Assembly (NCBI RefSeq): GCF_048564905.1
Contig: NC_132993.1
Location: 73,005,001-73,069,000, forward strand
DNA: 64,000 nt
Direction of reading: 5' to 3'
Source of the DNA: Vicugna pacos
Lineage: Eukaryota > Chordata > Mammalia > Artiodactyla > Camelidae
A program made the translations under genes and the position numbers. Shown here piece after piece: positions 1 through 11,765 of the stretch. The notes under the pieces were generated by a model. The model ran no database searches and was not told the DNA's origin. It saw nothing but the letters and a program-made list of their open reading frames with translations. The number at the start of each line of letters is the position of its first letter. Within the stretch, counting starts at the first letter, position 1.

Positions 1-110
1 TCCAAATTATCTGTCACTTATTTGTTGTTCCCTCTGTATTCTGTTATGCCTTCATTGTTTATACTATTTTACCCTGAAGATATAATTTATATATGTACAT
101 ACAGCATAAG

Positions 111-114
<4 letters not shown>

Positions 115-147
<33 letters not shown>
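115..147. repeat. (TA)n microsatellite
   Basis: An almost pure TA dinucleotide run of about 33 bases. It lies in AT-rich sequence just before a MIR fragment and is likely to vary in length between individuals. Confidence 0.95.
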
Positions 148-149
<2 letters not shown>

Positions 150-191
150 TGTAATGTATTTTATGTAGAAAAAACTGTTTCTGCCCATCAT

Positions 192-425
192 AATGGCGAC
201 TAACATTTATAGAGCCTTTATTAAGTGCCAGGCAGTAGGCTAAGCAGTTTAAATCTGTTTTCTCATTTAATCCTCATTACAGTGCTATGAAGCATTATTA
301 CTCTATGATTATCCCCATTTTACCAGTGAAGGCAATTAGAGTTAAATAGATTAAGTTATATATCCAAGGTCACTTCTCTAGTAGTCAGTGAAGCCAGGAC
401 TGGAATCCAGCTCTTACTGAAACCA
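192..425 (-). repeat. MIR SINE fragment
   Basis: Read on the minus strand this follows the MIR consensus: a tRNA-side segment, the conserved core, then a tail. On the plus strand the marks are AACATTTATAGAGCC at the left, CTCATTTAATCCTCAT in the middle, ATCCCCATTTTACCAG, and an accession-like end near GGTCAC. It is diverged, as expected of a mammal-wide element, and has no function that can be read from sequence. Confidence 0.85.
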
Positions 426-544
426 AAGCCAGTGTTACTCTTGATCACCCAGGTTAATAGCCTTAGCCCCAGGTGAGCTTTTCAGGTCCTACCACCACCT
501 CCATTCCAACTGTATCTCTTGATATTTTACCTACTACCCCACTA

Positions 545-1000
545 CCACTAATACCAGATACTCCACACACCTGCCTTTCTTTCTGTTCCTCAAATACATT
601 GAGCTTTTCCTTTGCATTTACTGTTCCTTTGCCTGCATGACACCATCCCCTGATATTCACTGTTGGCTTCTTGCTCAACACTTACCTCCTCAGGATGGCC
701 TTCCTTGACAACTGATTTAAATAAACGCTTGCCTGTCCTGACCCTCGTCACCTTCCATCACATTACCTTATTTTCTTCATAGTACTCATCGTTTCTTCAA
801 GTTATCCTGAGTATCTATTTGTTTCCGAGTTTATTATTTGTTTCTTCTACTAGAATCTAAGCTCTAACAGGGAAAAGTCTTTATTTTTAAAATTTACCAT
901 TGTATATCAGTTCTGTGAATCACTAAATGATAGATTTGTCTGGATTTAGCCAAAGTATGTGCTAAATGCTAAAGAAAAAAACAATGAATAAAATAGTAAT
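545..1000 (+). repeat. L2 LINE 3' end
   Basis: The plus strand follows the 3' part of LINE-2. Landmarks are a GCATTTACTGTTCCTTTGCC segment, CACTTACCTCCTCAGGATGG followed by CCTTCCTTGAC, and the late motif CTAGAATCTAAGCTCTAACA. It is non-coding and ancient. The final part after about 900 is poorly matched, so the right boundary is approximate. Confidence 0.8.
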
Positions 1001-1229
1001 TATTATATCAAGAAGTTTGTAATATAGCAGCTGGAGAAGATTTTTAAATTTTGAATCATTTCGTCTCAGAGGATAATTTAAGGCTGAAACTGATACATAG
1101 CTTAACTCTACATTTGATTTATCTTGCTATCTGGAACAGAGATGAAAGTTCTCTCTTCAGTAAGCTCTAATGTCCCCTAATGCGTGTAGAACAGGGATGA
1201 TTTGGGTGATCAATGTTAGGAATGGACTC

Positions 1230-1405
1230 AAACTATAAATCCCAAACCTGTCTGCTCTACATAAATCCCTGGAGAACTTTATAAACCTAGGAGGTTCTAG
1301 GATCTCTTAGGGATCCAGATTCAGTATATCAGGGTGGTGCCCGGAAACCTCTACATTTTGAAAGCACGTCCCCAACCCCCTGGGGCTTCTGATACACCAC
1401 CCACC
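1230..1405 (+). mobile_element. MER5-like hAT-Charlie MITE remnant
   Basis: Non-autonomous hAT fragment. CCTGGAGAACTTTATAAACC, GATCCAGATTCAGTATATCA, a CTCTACATTTTGAAAG segment and CTGGGGCTTCTGATAC correspond in order to the MER5A consensus. The outer terminal repeats are too decayed to set exact ends, and no target duplication is visible. Confidence 0.65.
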
Positions 1406-3584
1406 TCCCATGTTTATGCCCCAGCAGACAATGCTACTGGCACAGAAAAAAAACTTCTGTGCTGGCAGTGAATTTCAGGAAAAAAATCACATACTTGTAT
1501 AACTTGAATCTAAAAAGCAAGAGTACTTTTTTTTAAACCAAACTAAATCTTAAAATTGAAGTTTGTACTTTTAAAAATCATTTATTCAGACATTGATTTA
1601 GTTTTCATTTATAAATCCTTCCTACCAAAAAAGCACAAGGTACTTTACAAACATTAACTACAGGAGAAACATGAATCTTGACAAAAACACTGTCAACTAG
1701 ATAAAATGTTTTTAGTAAATGAAAAAGTATAATTCTGCCTTTCAAATTGAATTTCAAATGATATTTCTTGCTCTACTGACATATGAATCTGTTTGTTGCT
1801 TGTTGGTTGAGAGTATTTTACATCCACTGAGATACTCTTATACCACAGGCAGTTGAACCCTCTAAGGGAGTTGAAGTTCTACTTTACCATGTTTCCCCCA
1901 AGAGGTCTTGATTTATCCCTTTTTGATTGTCTACAACTATTCTGAGGTGACTTCTAATTTCACAGTTTGGCCAGGCTTTTTTTCCTGTTCTGTCACAATC
2001 TCCTGTAACACTGTGACTTTTCTGAACTTCAAATACCTGAAATCCTGGTAAGGGATCTATAAAAGGAGCTTGTTCCTTTCTACCTCTAGGGCTCCTTCCA
2101 CTTGTAACAGTTTTTCTGTACAAGTTCACAGAGAAGCCACGCCTAAATCTGACTCTCCATAAGCACCTCCTCCTGATCTTTTTTTTGTTTATATTTTTCT
2201 ATCAAATTCACCTACCCTATGTTACATCTCCTGAAGTTCAGAATTCAGTTTAGGCTTCCTTTTAGAATGATGTGTCAGAAAATAACTTTATCTAAAGATT
2301 CTGGTTAAAAAATTGTTTAACTTCCAGGCGGGGTTTCTGTTGAACATCCATAACCACAGGCTACTTGTCATCTAGGAATTGATTTTAATGGTAAGAATTC
2401 AAGCACTCAGTTTTTCCTCTGTGCTCTGAGTATCTCAGAATATTTAATATAAATTGGATAAAATAAACAATAAGCATTGTACATAATAAAATTTAGCAGA
2501 AAAAAATCACGAATATACTTATATTGCAAGTGCCCAATTTAGTTACATAGAGCTCCATGGTTAAACATGCCACATGTTAGATTGTTTTCCATTTGATACA
2601 ATTAGAAATTAAGTTTTATAAAGCACATCATTTTTTAAATCCCACAACAATAAAGACATCATTGAGCTGCAAGGGAACAAGAAAAAATTACATGGAATCC
2701 CCAAAATGCATAGTATCAAATAATAGTAGATTTTTGTATGATCAATTCCTAAAAATATGTAAGGAAATGTACAACCATCTTTGCAGCAAAACGATTATAA
2801 CTTATAATTTCAGTGTGAGAAACAGCATTAAGGAGGCAAATATGTTTTTTCACATTAAAAAAAAAATCTGCCTGATCATTTCAGGGGAAAAAAAAAGGCT
2901 GTGAACCTAGTCTAGTGAATAAAATTCAGTACATGTAAAACTCATTTTTAACTGGAGTTTTTCCAAGGCCCTTAAGAAGTGTACTTGTTTTAAAATGCTT
3001 TGTTAGTCAGCTTTTAAAAGAAGAATCCAACATTCAGTACAAAATCTGAACTTTGCCATACAGCTATGTAGTAAAGTTTTGTTGCTGTTGATTCTGTAGT
3101 TTTTTCACACAGAAGACTGTATAGTTCCACAGTTAATTTCAAGGTTGATATCATGAAATACTTGAATTGATGAAAAAGAATGAAAAGTTGAATTATGGCT
3201 TCCTGATATGAAATATCATATTAACATTCTTAGAAATGATACTGTTAAGCATTTATCCCATAATCAACACTCTGTAGGAATATAAAAATGAAGAAAATTA
3301 CTAGTTTTAGAACATATTATTTATGTGCTTAACCATGTTGATAAAGTTCTCTTTTTATACAGAGACAAATGAGTCATTTAACAAGTAAAAATCTCTGCCA
3401 AGTATTTCTTAATTTCTTTTTTTAGGTTAAAAAAATAAGGTTCCTACCACCTTATTTTATTTTACTTTAGGGAAGAATGTAGGGGAAAAAATATCTAGGA
3501 AAAATTTTAAGTTCATCACCATCAAAAGAGAATCTGTAATACACTTATGACGGAAAAGATATATTTATTCATGTTATCACCATC
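1406..3584. other. Single-copy AT-rich sequence
   Basis: I recognise no repeat, RNA or exon here. The longest reading frame (2593-2904, plus, 103 codons) is rich in Lys, Asn and Ile, crosses A-rich runs and has no recognisable protein motif, so it is not called a gene. Confidence 0.6.
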
Positions 3585-3720
3585 TTCATTAAGAAATCTG
3601 AAAGGAAATATACAAAATGCTAACAATGGAATTATGAGAGATTTTAATTTTATGTTTAGTGTTTTCCTAATTTTAAAGTTTTTTAAACTATAAATTTACT
3701 TTTTAAGTTAAAAAATAAAA
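3585..3720 (+). repeat. L1M 3' end fragment
   Basis: GGAAATATACAAAATGCTAA, then GATTTTAATTTTATG and a T-rich then A-rich tail, match the non-coding 3' end of old L1ME-type LINEs on the plus strand. It is short, with its 5' side lost. Confidence 0.6.
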
Positions 3721-5055
3721 TTTATACATATGTATGGATATAGAAAAGAAGCCTATTGGTGATCTGCCCTCCTACGTGCTCCCTGCCCCCTCCTCAGTCT
3801 CTTCCTGCTGCCCTTCCTGGCTTCCCTCCTTGCACTTCTCCATCTCCCCCTACAGTTGCCTTTTAGACCATCTTTCTGGCACACACACTTCTGGCTAGCT
3901 AACTCCAGCCCACCCATCATCCCCTCACTTAAACCTCATCTCCTAATCTCCTCATATCAGTTAACTAATCCTCCTCAGCAATATGAACACATGTTCTCTT
4001 ATTGCTTTATAATTATAATGAAATAGGAACATTCCCCAAATTTTCTATTAAAGTGTTTCTTAAATATCGGGCATTATGATACAGTATTTTCCATTTGATG
4101 CCCTCCTAAACATTAATTATTTTCTTTAAATAACACTTTCAAATATCTTGAAAATTTTTATTTTTAAAAGAAACCTAATGTGTCTATTATAAATTGAAAT
4201 AAATATAATTGAAACAGAGCAATTTTTCTAAATTCCTGCCAGATACATCTATCTGAAGCTCTGAGCCTGAGGTCCACTGGGTCTTGGCTGATAAGGTACT
4301 TGCCAGTGATTGCAGTTTAGCACTAACCTGAAACTTTCTCCTTGATGTAATATAAAGAATTGAAAAGGAATTGGAAAAGACTAACTCATTCTATGATTCA
4401 CTGTCCTTTTAATGCTGCCGCCATTCCTTCTACATCTTTTCTCTGCCTGCCTCTCCTGCTCCATTCTATGGGTCAAGAGGACAGTCTCCTCTGATTAGCA
4501 AGAATCTGGGATCCAGAGTCGAGGGAGACACAGAGAGGTGAGATGAAGTGGGGGGTGGGGGGTCGGAGGGAAGGAGAGAACAGGAGAGGAGAGCCCAGAA
4601 TTGTGAAGTATCCTTGCTTCTTTAAGGATGAGCGGGAGCCCAGGAAGGAGCATCTTTGCTTTTGTAGTCAGAGTGATAAAATGTTCGTCTGGGCCCTGTG
4701 GTAAACATCGAAGGTTTCACCAATATCTTTTGTCAAGAGATGGACTTCCTGGCTCTGACAGCCTGGGTTGCTCATACAGGTGCTCTTTGGGGTTGAGGAC
4801 AGGCAGCACTAGTTGCTGAGGGAGCAGCTCAGAACTACTTTCCCACTTGTCCAGCTGTGCTTGCTGATTTCAAAAGCTAGAGGAAGCACCACTGGTGCCC
4901 TAAGATGAGGGGTCTTTAGGAAAAGAAAAAAGTAAAGCCAGCTTGGGCTGAGCATTTGGGGATAAGTGCCTTTTACTTCGCAAGGAATACTCCATAAACT
5001 ATTTTCCCTATTGTTGACTCTTTTGGGTTACTGAATCCTGGAAAAATTCTATGTT
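3721..5055. other. Single-copy block with pyrimidine-rich and G-rich stretches
   Basis: 3755-3945 is strongly C+T rich on the plus strand without a repeat unit. 4390-4930 is richer in GC than its surroundings and contains a G-run cluster at 4550-4574. A 63-codon frame at 4628-4819 has no recognisable domain. There is no CpG density that would suggest a promoter island. Confidence 0.5.
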
Positions 5056-5060
5056 AAAAC

Positions 5061-5305
5061 TGAGTAACATTTATTGAGCATTTTTATTTGGGTCACACAC
5101 TGACTAGAATGATTCCTTATCTGTGTTATCTATTCTAACTTACTGAAGTGCAATAAACACTATCATTCTGGTTTTGCGGATGTGGAAACTAAGGCACAAG
5201 TAGCCTAAATGAGCTATCCAACACAGGTGGTAAGTGATATTCTTGAGGTATGCATTTAGGTAATCTAATTGCAGACCCTGCATTCTTAACTCTCTGTTGT
5301 CTTTC
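5061..5305 (-). repeat. MIR SINE fragment
   Basis: Starts with AACATTTATTGAGCATTTTT and retains a decayed core ending in GCAGACCCTGCATTCTTAAC. This is MIR in reverse orientation, nearly full in span but diverged. Confidence 0.75.
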
Positions 5306-7199
5306 AAGTGATCTAGTGGAGACTCCTGCCTTGGGTAAGAGTTTGAGCCAGCTAAATAAAGCACAGAATCTATTAGGTCATGGCCAAATACCCTACTCAG
5401 TCAGGCCAAAGAGTTCCTCTGGAATAATTTTAAAAAATCCCTGTTGGAAGGAAAATGATATTGCTCATTAGGTCATATCAGTCAAACATTGGACCCAAAG
5501 GGAAGCAAGGGGCACAGGATAAGCGGCAGGGAGCCAAAAATGTCCAGATCATAAGATGCAGCTTCCAAAATAAGAAAGTCATAATTCAACACATGAGCCC
5601 CTGGGAACAGCAAGAGACTAACAAGAACATAAGTCCTAGGCAGTAAAGAAAGAGAAGGTGTTGGTTGCCCAAGGAATTCAAGCTTGATCTTCTTCTAGGT
5701 TTGCCTGAAGCTGATTCTGCTCTTGTTCTTTCAAATAACAACTGAGTCCAGTTTTTTTTGTATCTTGATTTAAAGCTTACACAATAAGCCTTTTTCTAAT
5801 GTATTAAGCAAACACAAAAGAACAGCATTTTGGATTGTAGAATGTGAACAAAGGCTTAGTATAGCTTTTGGTTTCTTCAAGAAGAAAAAGGCACTTTTCC
5901 TATCATTTTCTTCAGTGACTACTCACAAAATCAGAGATACTAAAAATGAGGGATGGTAACTGAGTCCATTAGTTCTTGAAAATTCATCCTTCTCTCATGC
6001 CTCAAATCCAAATTGCTGAGTCGGAGAGAAGTGCCCTCTGTGTAGCAGGGCAATGCATGAGTGTTGTTTGGAATGCATAACATTCTATTAGTGCCCTATG
6101 ACCAAATACCTTAATCGTGAATTGAATTTTCCTACCTAACTACCATCAGCCTGCCTAGAGAAAAATGAATGTGTCAGACATAATGTACTTTTGATTTCCT
6201 AAAAATAAATACAGAAATTAAAATCCCTGGAGATTTCAGTTCTAGAGTGGCAGATATTCAGGAGCCAGATGCTCTGTAGGCTCTTTGAAATAGACAAAGT
6301 GAACACCAACACTAGTTCTCTAAGGACTGGTAATGCAACCAGTATGTGTTTTATTGGCTTTTTTTTTCCAATCTGGATGTTCACAGCAGGACTAGATTAC
6401 ATCTTGCTGTGTGCTTTCCCTAATTCAGTGGCTCTTTTGCAGATGTTTGCCTAAAATACACTTTGTTTATGTGTAGGTGGTCTCTATTTCTACAGCTCAA
6501 GGATGATATTATAATATTCCCCTATTGAGACCAAATCAACAGACTACTATTTTAGAAGCTCCTGTACTCTGTAGAACATCATGCATTTCCTGGTATTCCC
6601 AGGCAAATCAGAATAATGAATGGGCTGTGAAATATATGGGAGTTTTTTTTTTTTTCAATGCATCTGTTTGAAAGAGAGGTGAAATAGAAGGCAGGAGCAT
6701 GTATTTTTCTGTGTATTTCTAACAGAAAAATAAAGTATGAATAAAAATATGCTTCTTGGACCAAGCTATGTTAAGAATCAACAAAATTGTTTTCTAGTAA
6801 GAAGTAGATCCTTTTTCTTTTTTGTACCCAAACAATGTTAAATAGCAAATTTCTGATTTTAAGCCCAGGTCAGCTCCTCCATTTTTGTGAAGAAAAACCA
6901 CGTCAAACCCTAGAATAACATTTCCAAACCCAGCAAAGTCAGACATTTCATCTCCATAGAAACCAAAAATGAAACAATAATTTTAATGTGAGTGCACAGC
7001 CACAATTAGAGCAGCAGCACTTTCCCTGAGATAAATTGTCACAGTGAGTATTCAGAAACAAATAGGAAACATAAACGAAGAGGGTGAGGGTGGGGTGTGT
7101 TAAAAATGAAATATTCTATAGAAATTTTAAAAGGCAGAATGTCAGTGTGTTGACTTTCATATTTGTAACACTAACTGTTTGGCTTTTGAGGGATTTGCT
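5306..7199. other. Single-copy sequence
   Basis: No recognised repeat apart from a 13-base T run at 6643-6655. Reading frames are all under 75 codons and show no domain. Nothing here supports an exon. Confidence 0.55.
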
Positions 7200-7265
7200 T
7201 GAATTTCTAATCATCATTTTCTTCATCTATAAAATGAGAATAACAATACTGCTACCTGCTTCTTA
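7200..7265 (+). repeat. MIR core fragment (first of three)
   Basis: TTCTTCATCTATAAAATGAG followed by AATAACAATACTGCTACCTG is the conserved MIR core in plus orientation. It ends abruptly where the next, oppositely oriented MIR begins. Confidence 0.75.
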
Positions 7266-7361
7266 GGTAATTAGCATTTATACTGAGCATGTACTATGTG
7301 ACAGGCATAAGATGCCTTTTATGAATTAACTCAATTCTCACTATTATACTCATTTTGTAGA
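7266..7361 (-). repeat. MIR fragment (second of three)
   Basis: TTAGCATTTATACTGAGCAT, then GTACTATGTGACAGGCATAA and a decayed core, matches MIR in reverse. It stops at TCATTTTGTAG, where a third copy starts. Confidence 0.75.
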
Positions 7362-7545
7362 TAATAGCTAACAGTTACATAGTACTTTTTATATGCCTAG
7401 CACTGTTCTAAGTACTTACTTTGCATGCATTTATGAACACATTTTCCTCAAAACAACCACGAGGTAGATGCAGCTATTGCCCTACTTTAGAAATGAGGAA
7501 ACTGAAGCAAAAAGCAAACCAGTTAATGCATGTTTGGTAAACTGC
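7362..7545 (-). repeat. MIR fragment (third of three)
   Basis: AATAGCTAACAGTTACATAG, GCACTGTTCTAAGTACTTAC and AAATGAGGAAACTGAAGCAA are MIR in reverse orientation. This is the most complete of the three adjacent MIR pieces. Confidence 0.85.
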
Positions 7546-8960
7546 AGAGTATTGTATACAAGTAGATATACAGTTTTATCATCTCTGTGGATTAATTATC
7601 CACTTTCTGTGTAATTATATAATTTCTTTCTACTCCAATTTGGAAGGTAGATTTTAATAAAATCATATTTATTACATGATCTAATAGTTTCTATGAGAGA
7701 TATAGTTTATTTTATCTTTTAATGTTACACTCTATGCATGATAGTAATTGAAATTTGAGGGCATACTTAAGTATCAGATAATGATCATGTAATTATGATT
7801 TAACTATTGTTAAAAAGCTCTTATAAGTTACCAGAATTAGTTCTAATCTGTGCTGAAAAGGTAGAAGCTCATGTTTGTTTTATACCTAACAAAATACTTA
7901 ATAGCAGTGGTTCATTGGTTTCTGTTTTTGTCCATTGGCCTTGAAATGTTGTGGGATTTCAAGCTCAATATTAATCATCTACACTCCCCTTGTCATATTG
8001 TGGTCAGAGTTCTTACACTGTATTCATTATTATTTGAGCAAATGCAGCAGGTCATCTAAAGCTGGACATAACAGGTGCACATTCAATACTATGGAAATGT
8101 GTGAGCAGTTTAATCGGTATAATTTGTAAGGCATGTTTTTATCTTAGCAAATGATGCAACACAGGTATTTGCGTACTTTCATACCTTCACATCACTTGAT
8201 GTTGGAAAATAGAATTGTCAGGTTATCCCTAGCTATATTCTGAGAGCCTGATGTGAGGCACACATAACTCTTCACTTTGCAGGGTATGCTATCATCTGTC
8301 TGCTTTATGCATCTAACTTACTGCTATGAACAAGTCAAAACCAAAATTACCAGCAACACTGTGTAAAATTTTGTTTCTTGCTTTTATGTAGGGAGTGAAA
8401 ACCATATGTAATGATTACACCCAATTTCCCATGAACATTTTTCTTGGTTAAAATAAACAAAGGAAATTTGAAAACTATTTGGTCAATCTTTTATTTTCAC
8501 TCCTTGTTCAGTTATCAAGAGAAAACTGCAAAAGGCATTTATATAAAAAAAAGAAGTAAGACATGGCATTGCCTGAAATGTTGTGTGAAGCATGGCATAT
8601 GAAAATGAAGCTGATAGTAGTGTCAGAACAACGGCATGTGTTACTAGTCTAAGAGCAAGAAGGGCTGGCACTCTGGCTGACATGCGGCTTGTTTATTGCA
8701 TGGAAAACTTTGCAGCTTCTGTGCTGGTGGATCAGTGACCATGACTGAGGATAATCAAGACACTAGAAAGGGGAGAACAATTAAAAGGATGCTGAATAGG
8801 AGGTAAAGCTGAGGAGTTAGGGATGATGTGATTGATGGCATAGAGTCAGGGCACATAAAATAAGAGGCTCTCCAAGTCTTTGGACTTGCTCTAATTTCTG
8901 TTCTAGGAAGTGCCTATGAGCTTTTTGAGACTAAACTCACATATTGACATTATTATGTTA
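7546..8960. other. Single-copy sequence
   Basis: AT-rich with no recognised repeat. Frames of 62-66 codons near 7871-8129 and 8483-8683 overlap one another or run antisense, and carry no domain or clear splice context. Confidence 0.55.
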
Positions 8961-8964
8961 TTTT

Positions 8965-9028
8965 TATTATTATTACACACATGCATACACATACACTGAC
9001 ACACATACACACTCACATATACTCACAA
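8965..9028. repeat. Degenerate CA-rich microsatellite
   Basis: Interrupted CA, CATA and CACT units, for example CACACATGCATACACATACA. A decayed simple repeat preceded by a short ATT run. Confidence 0.75.
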
Positions 9029-9631
9029 GAAATATTCTTCCTGTTTCAAGTCTTCAACACATACATCTTTGGATCCTCTTCCTAGATTGGTATCCCATGA
9101 TAAAGGCATGCAGCCTCAAAGAAGTAGGTTCTATTTAGAAGCATTCTTCCTAATTAAAAAACCCTATGGAGATAAATATCTGTCTCTCAATCATTTTTAA
9201 CAACAGAAATTTATATTTAATGTGAACAAAACCCATATGTTACTGGAGAAAAGAAAGCTTTTGATAATGCACACATTGATTATGAGATATTACAGTAAAT
9301 ATCAGGGTATACACATGAGCCAATCAAACAATCCAAATAACAGAACGGATAAATGAAGGGAGGAATAGAAGAGAAAAATGTGAAATTTACCACTTAATAG
9401 TTCATTTCCAGTTTAATCAATAATGTCTATATGGACTGAAATTAAAGCCAGGATATATAAGACCCAGAGATATATATCCTCATTCTGGAAATCATGATTG
9501 TGAGAAAGTATTTATTTTGTACCTATTGTGCCCAGCCAACATATATGTATGGAAAACAGCCAGGAAAGAAAGAGCATTGACCCTGTTATCAAAATAATGT
9601 AGGTGAAATAAGAAAGACTAACATTAGACTA
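9029..9631. other. Single-copy sequence left of an L1
   Basis: No recognisable repeat. At 9632 it changes directly into L1 ORF2 sequence, with no poly(T) tract at the join. Confidence 0.5.
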
Positions 9632-10045
9632 GAGTTTGATGTAGTTTCATTGTTTATTTTTGCTTTTGTTTCCCTTGCCTGAGGAGACATATCAAAAAAA
9701 ATATTACTAAAACCAATGTCAAAGAACTGCCTGTGTTTGCTTTTAGAGGTTTTAAAATTTTGGGTCTTACTTTTAAGTCTTTAATCCATTTTGATTTTAT
9801 TTTTGTGCATTGACAAAATAATCCAGTTTGTTTCTTTTGCATGTTGCTCTCCAGTTTTCCCAACATTATTTATTGAAGAGGCTTTTTTCTCATTGTATAT
9901 TCTTCCCTCCTTTGTCATATATTAATTCCTCATATAAGTGTGGATTCAGCTTTGGCTCTCTATTCTTTTCTGTTGATCTGTGTGTCTGTTTTTGTGCCAG
10001 TATCAAACCGTATTGATTAATGTAGCTTTGTAGCATAGTTTGAAA

Positions 10046-10354
10046 TCAGGTAGCATGATACCTCCAGCTTTGTTCTTTTTTCTTGTTTGTTTTGGCTATT
10101 TGGGATCTTTTGTGTTTCCATATAAATTTTAGAATTATTTGTTCTAGTTCTGTGAAAAATGCCATTGTCATTTTGATAAGGATAGTGGTGAATCTGTACA
10201 TTGCCTGGGGAACTATGATCATATTAATAATATTAATCCTTCCAATCCATAAGGACAGTATAGCTTTCCATCTGTTTATGTTGTCTTCAGTTACTTTCAT
10301 CAGTGTCTTATAATTTTCCAAGTACAGATTTTTTGCCTCCTTACTTTGATTCAT
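10046..10354 (-). pseudogene. L1 ORF2 fragment downstream of the RT palm
   Basis: A 102-codon frame with L1 ORF2 signature residues: [11 protein letters not shown], then [20 protein letters not shown] and [18 protein letters not shown]. This is the region after the RT palm. It is in a different frame from the RT fragment at 10351-10632, so at least one frame change separates them. Confidence 0.85.
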
Positions 10355-10632
10355 TCCTTTTTTGATGTGATTGCAAGTGGGATTTTTAAAACTTTTCTTT
10401 CTGATAGTTTATCACTGTATAGAAATGCAATAGATTTCCATATATTAATTTTGTATCCTGCAGCTTTATGTAATTCATTGATGAGTTCTAGTAGTTTTTT
10501 GGTGGGGTCATAGGGATTTTCTGCATATAATATCATGTCATTTACAAACAGTGACAGTTTACTTCTTCCTTTCCAATTCAGATTTATTTTATTTCTTTTA
10601 CTTGTCTGATTACTTTGGTTAGGACTTTCCAT
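10351..10632 (-). pseudogene. L1 ORF2 reverse-transcriptase fragment
   Basis: A 93-codon open frame carrying the part of the L1 reverse-transcriptase palm with the catalytic site. The expected FADD box reads FVND within LSLFVNDMILYAENP (near 10533-10554), so the first catalytic Asp is replaced. It is followed by the usual LLELINELHKAAGYKIN region. Its first codons cross the join to the 5'UTR piece. It is a dead fragment of the LINE at 9632-10780. Confidence 0.85.
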
Positions 10633-10783
10633 CTTTATATCTTTAGTTGTAGAAGATCTTCTCTGCTAGTCTTCAGACTTTTTCATCAATAGTTGCTTTG
10701 TAAACAGTTGTAATTTTGGTGTGCCTGTGGAAAAGTGTGAGCTCAGGATCTTCCGACTCCACCATGTTGGCCAATCCCCCTGG

Positions 10784-10797
10784 TTTTTTTTTTTTTT
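10784..10797. repeat. Poly(T) run beside the L1 5' end
   Basis: Fourteen T residues lie three bases outside the L1 5' terminus. A poly(A) tail of this minus-strand L1 should be at its other end, so this run was probably in the target or belongs to another insertion. Confidence 0.8.
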
Positions 10798-10919
10798 AAA
10801 GCATTGCATACACCATGTGTACATAAACAGGGCACAATGATAATTAACATGATCTCAGAAGAGAGGAATAACATTTCAGAGTCCTAGTAATAGAACAGAG
10901 AGAAATTAATATTCTTTTG

Positions 10920-11065
10920 AGGAGATTATGGACTTTAAAGATTATATTTCCCTATTTGGAGAATTGAAAAATAGATATACAGAGGTTAAATGACTTGCAA
11001 AAAAACATCTAGCAAGTCAGTGACAAAACTAGAAATCAACCCCTAATGTTTAGAATTCTACATTC
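10920..11065 (-). repeat. MIR SINE fragment
   Basis: TACAGAGGTTAAATGACTTG followed by CTAGCAAGTCAGTGACAAAA is the MIR tRNA-side half in reverse. The left part is heavily diverged. Confidence 0.7.
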
Positions 11066-11639
11066 AGCATAAAATCTACTGGACCATACTATTTCTCCAC
11101 AGTGGGAAATGACAATTGCTTTAAGCCAGCAAATGTGACTGGCTTTCATTGTCAGAAGTCAAAACTTCAGACAAGTCAAGTGATTTATCAAAGATGTGGC
11201 CAAAATCTTCTAAAAATAGCCTCTAGGGCTATAGGTGATGCTAAATGTATTTGAGGAAAGTTAAAGCTAATCAATTGTTTGCCTTTAGAATGTTGATTGT
11301 TTCCTTGCAGCAGAGTATCAGAGGGGCAATAAAGCAAGCCAAGTCCTGCTTGAGGTTCATATACAAATTCAAAACTCACTCTCATCTTTACTTCATTTCC
11401 ATTATCTTTCTGAAAGTATTGTACGTAAGAACCATGCTCACTATGATTGCAGGCTCCATGTAATATTTGAGATTAGACATTTGGTTACACTTTAGGCATT
11501 TTTTGATTTGTTTGTTTAAACTATTATTATTACTGTGGAAATAGCCATTACATTCAGGTAATAAAGTGACTTGCTTATTGATCTAGGATTATAATAAAGA
11601 ACTAAACCTGTATGCTCATCTACTCACCAAATTTCTTCC
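11066..11639. other. Single-copy sequence
   Basis: No recognised repeat. Two overlapping frames on opposite strands (11188-11463) have no identifiable domain and probably arise by chance. Confidence 0.5.
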
Positions 11640-11765
11640 TTGCTTCCGGGTAGCCTTCCTCAGCTATAGGTAACACTCCTAAGGGACAAATATAATCCTC
11701 CCACCTGTTTCACTGCACCAGGAACATAACAGGGGTTCAAAAACTGGTAGAACAAATCATTCGAA
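11640..11765 (+). repeat. L2 3' terminal fragment
   Basis: GCACCAGGAACATAACAGGG followed by GTTCAAAAACTGGTAGAA resembles the last part of L2. It is weakly conserved and abuts a MIR. Confidence 0.4.

Larger units (their letters stand above)
9632..10780 (-). mobile_element. L1 LINE with 5' end joined to ORF2, 3' end missing
   Basis: Minus-strand L1. From its own 5' side: 10780 down to about 10631 matches the first ~150 bases of an L1 5'UTR, starting GGGGGATTGGCCAACATGG and including ACACCAAAATTACAACTGTT. At about 10630/10631 it passes directly into ORF2 (TCCTAACCAAAGTAATCAGA), missing the rest of the 5'UTR, ORF1, the endonuclease and early RT. It then runs through RT and the following ORF2 region and stops at 9632 with no 3'UTR or poly(A). 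This is unusual, since most L1 copies lose the 5' end and keep the 3' end. Confidence 0.9.

Noticed and set aside
2593-2904. 103-codon plus-strand frame
   Set aside because: Lys/Asn/Ile-rich composition, A-rich tracts and no domain; expected by chance in AT-rich DNA.
8965-9028. CRISPR-like short repeats
   Set aside because: Irregular CA-type simple sequence with no spacers, in a mammalian genome.
10046-10632. Two adjacent minus-strand frames of about 100 codons
   Set aside because: Residue patterns are L1 ORF2 (RT palm and downstream), so they are reported as LINE remnants, not host genes.
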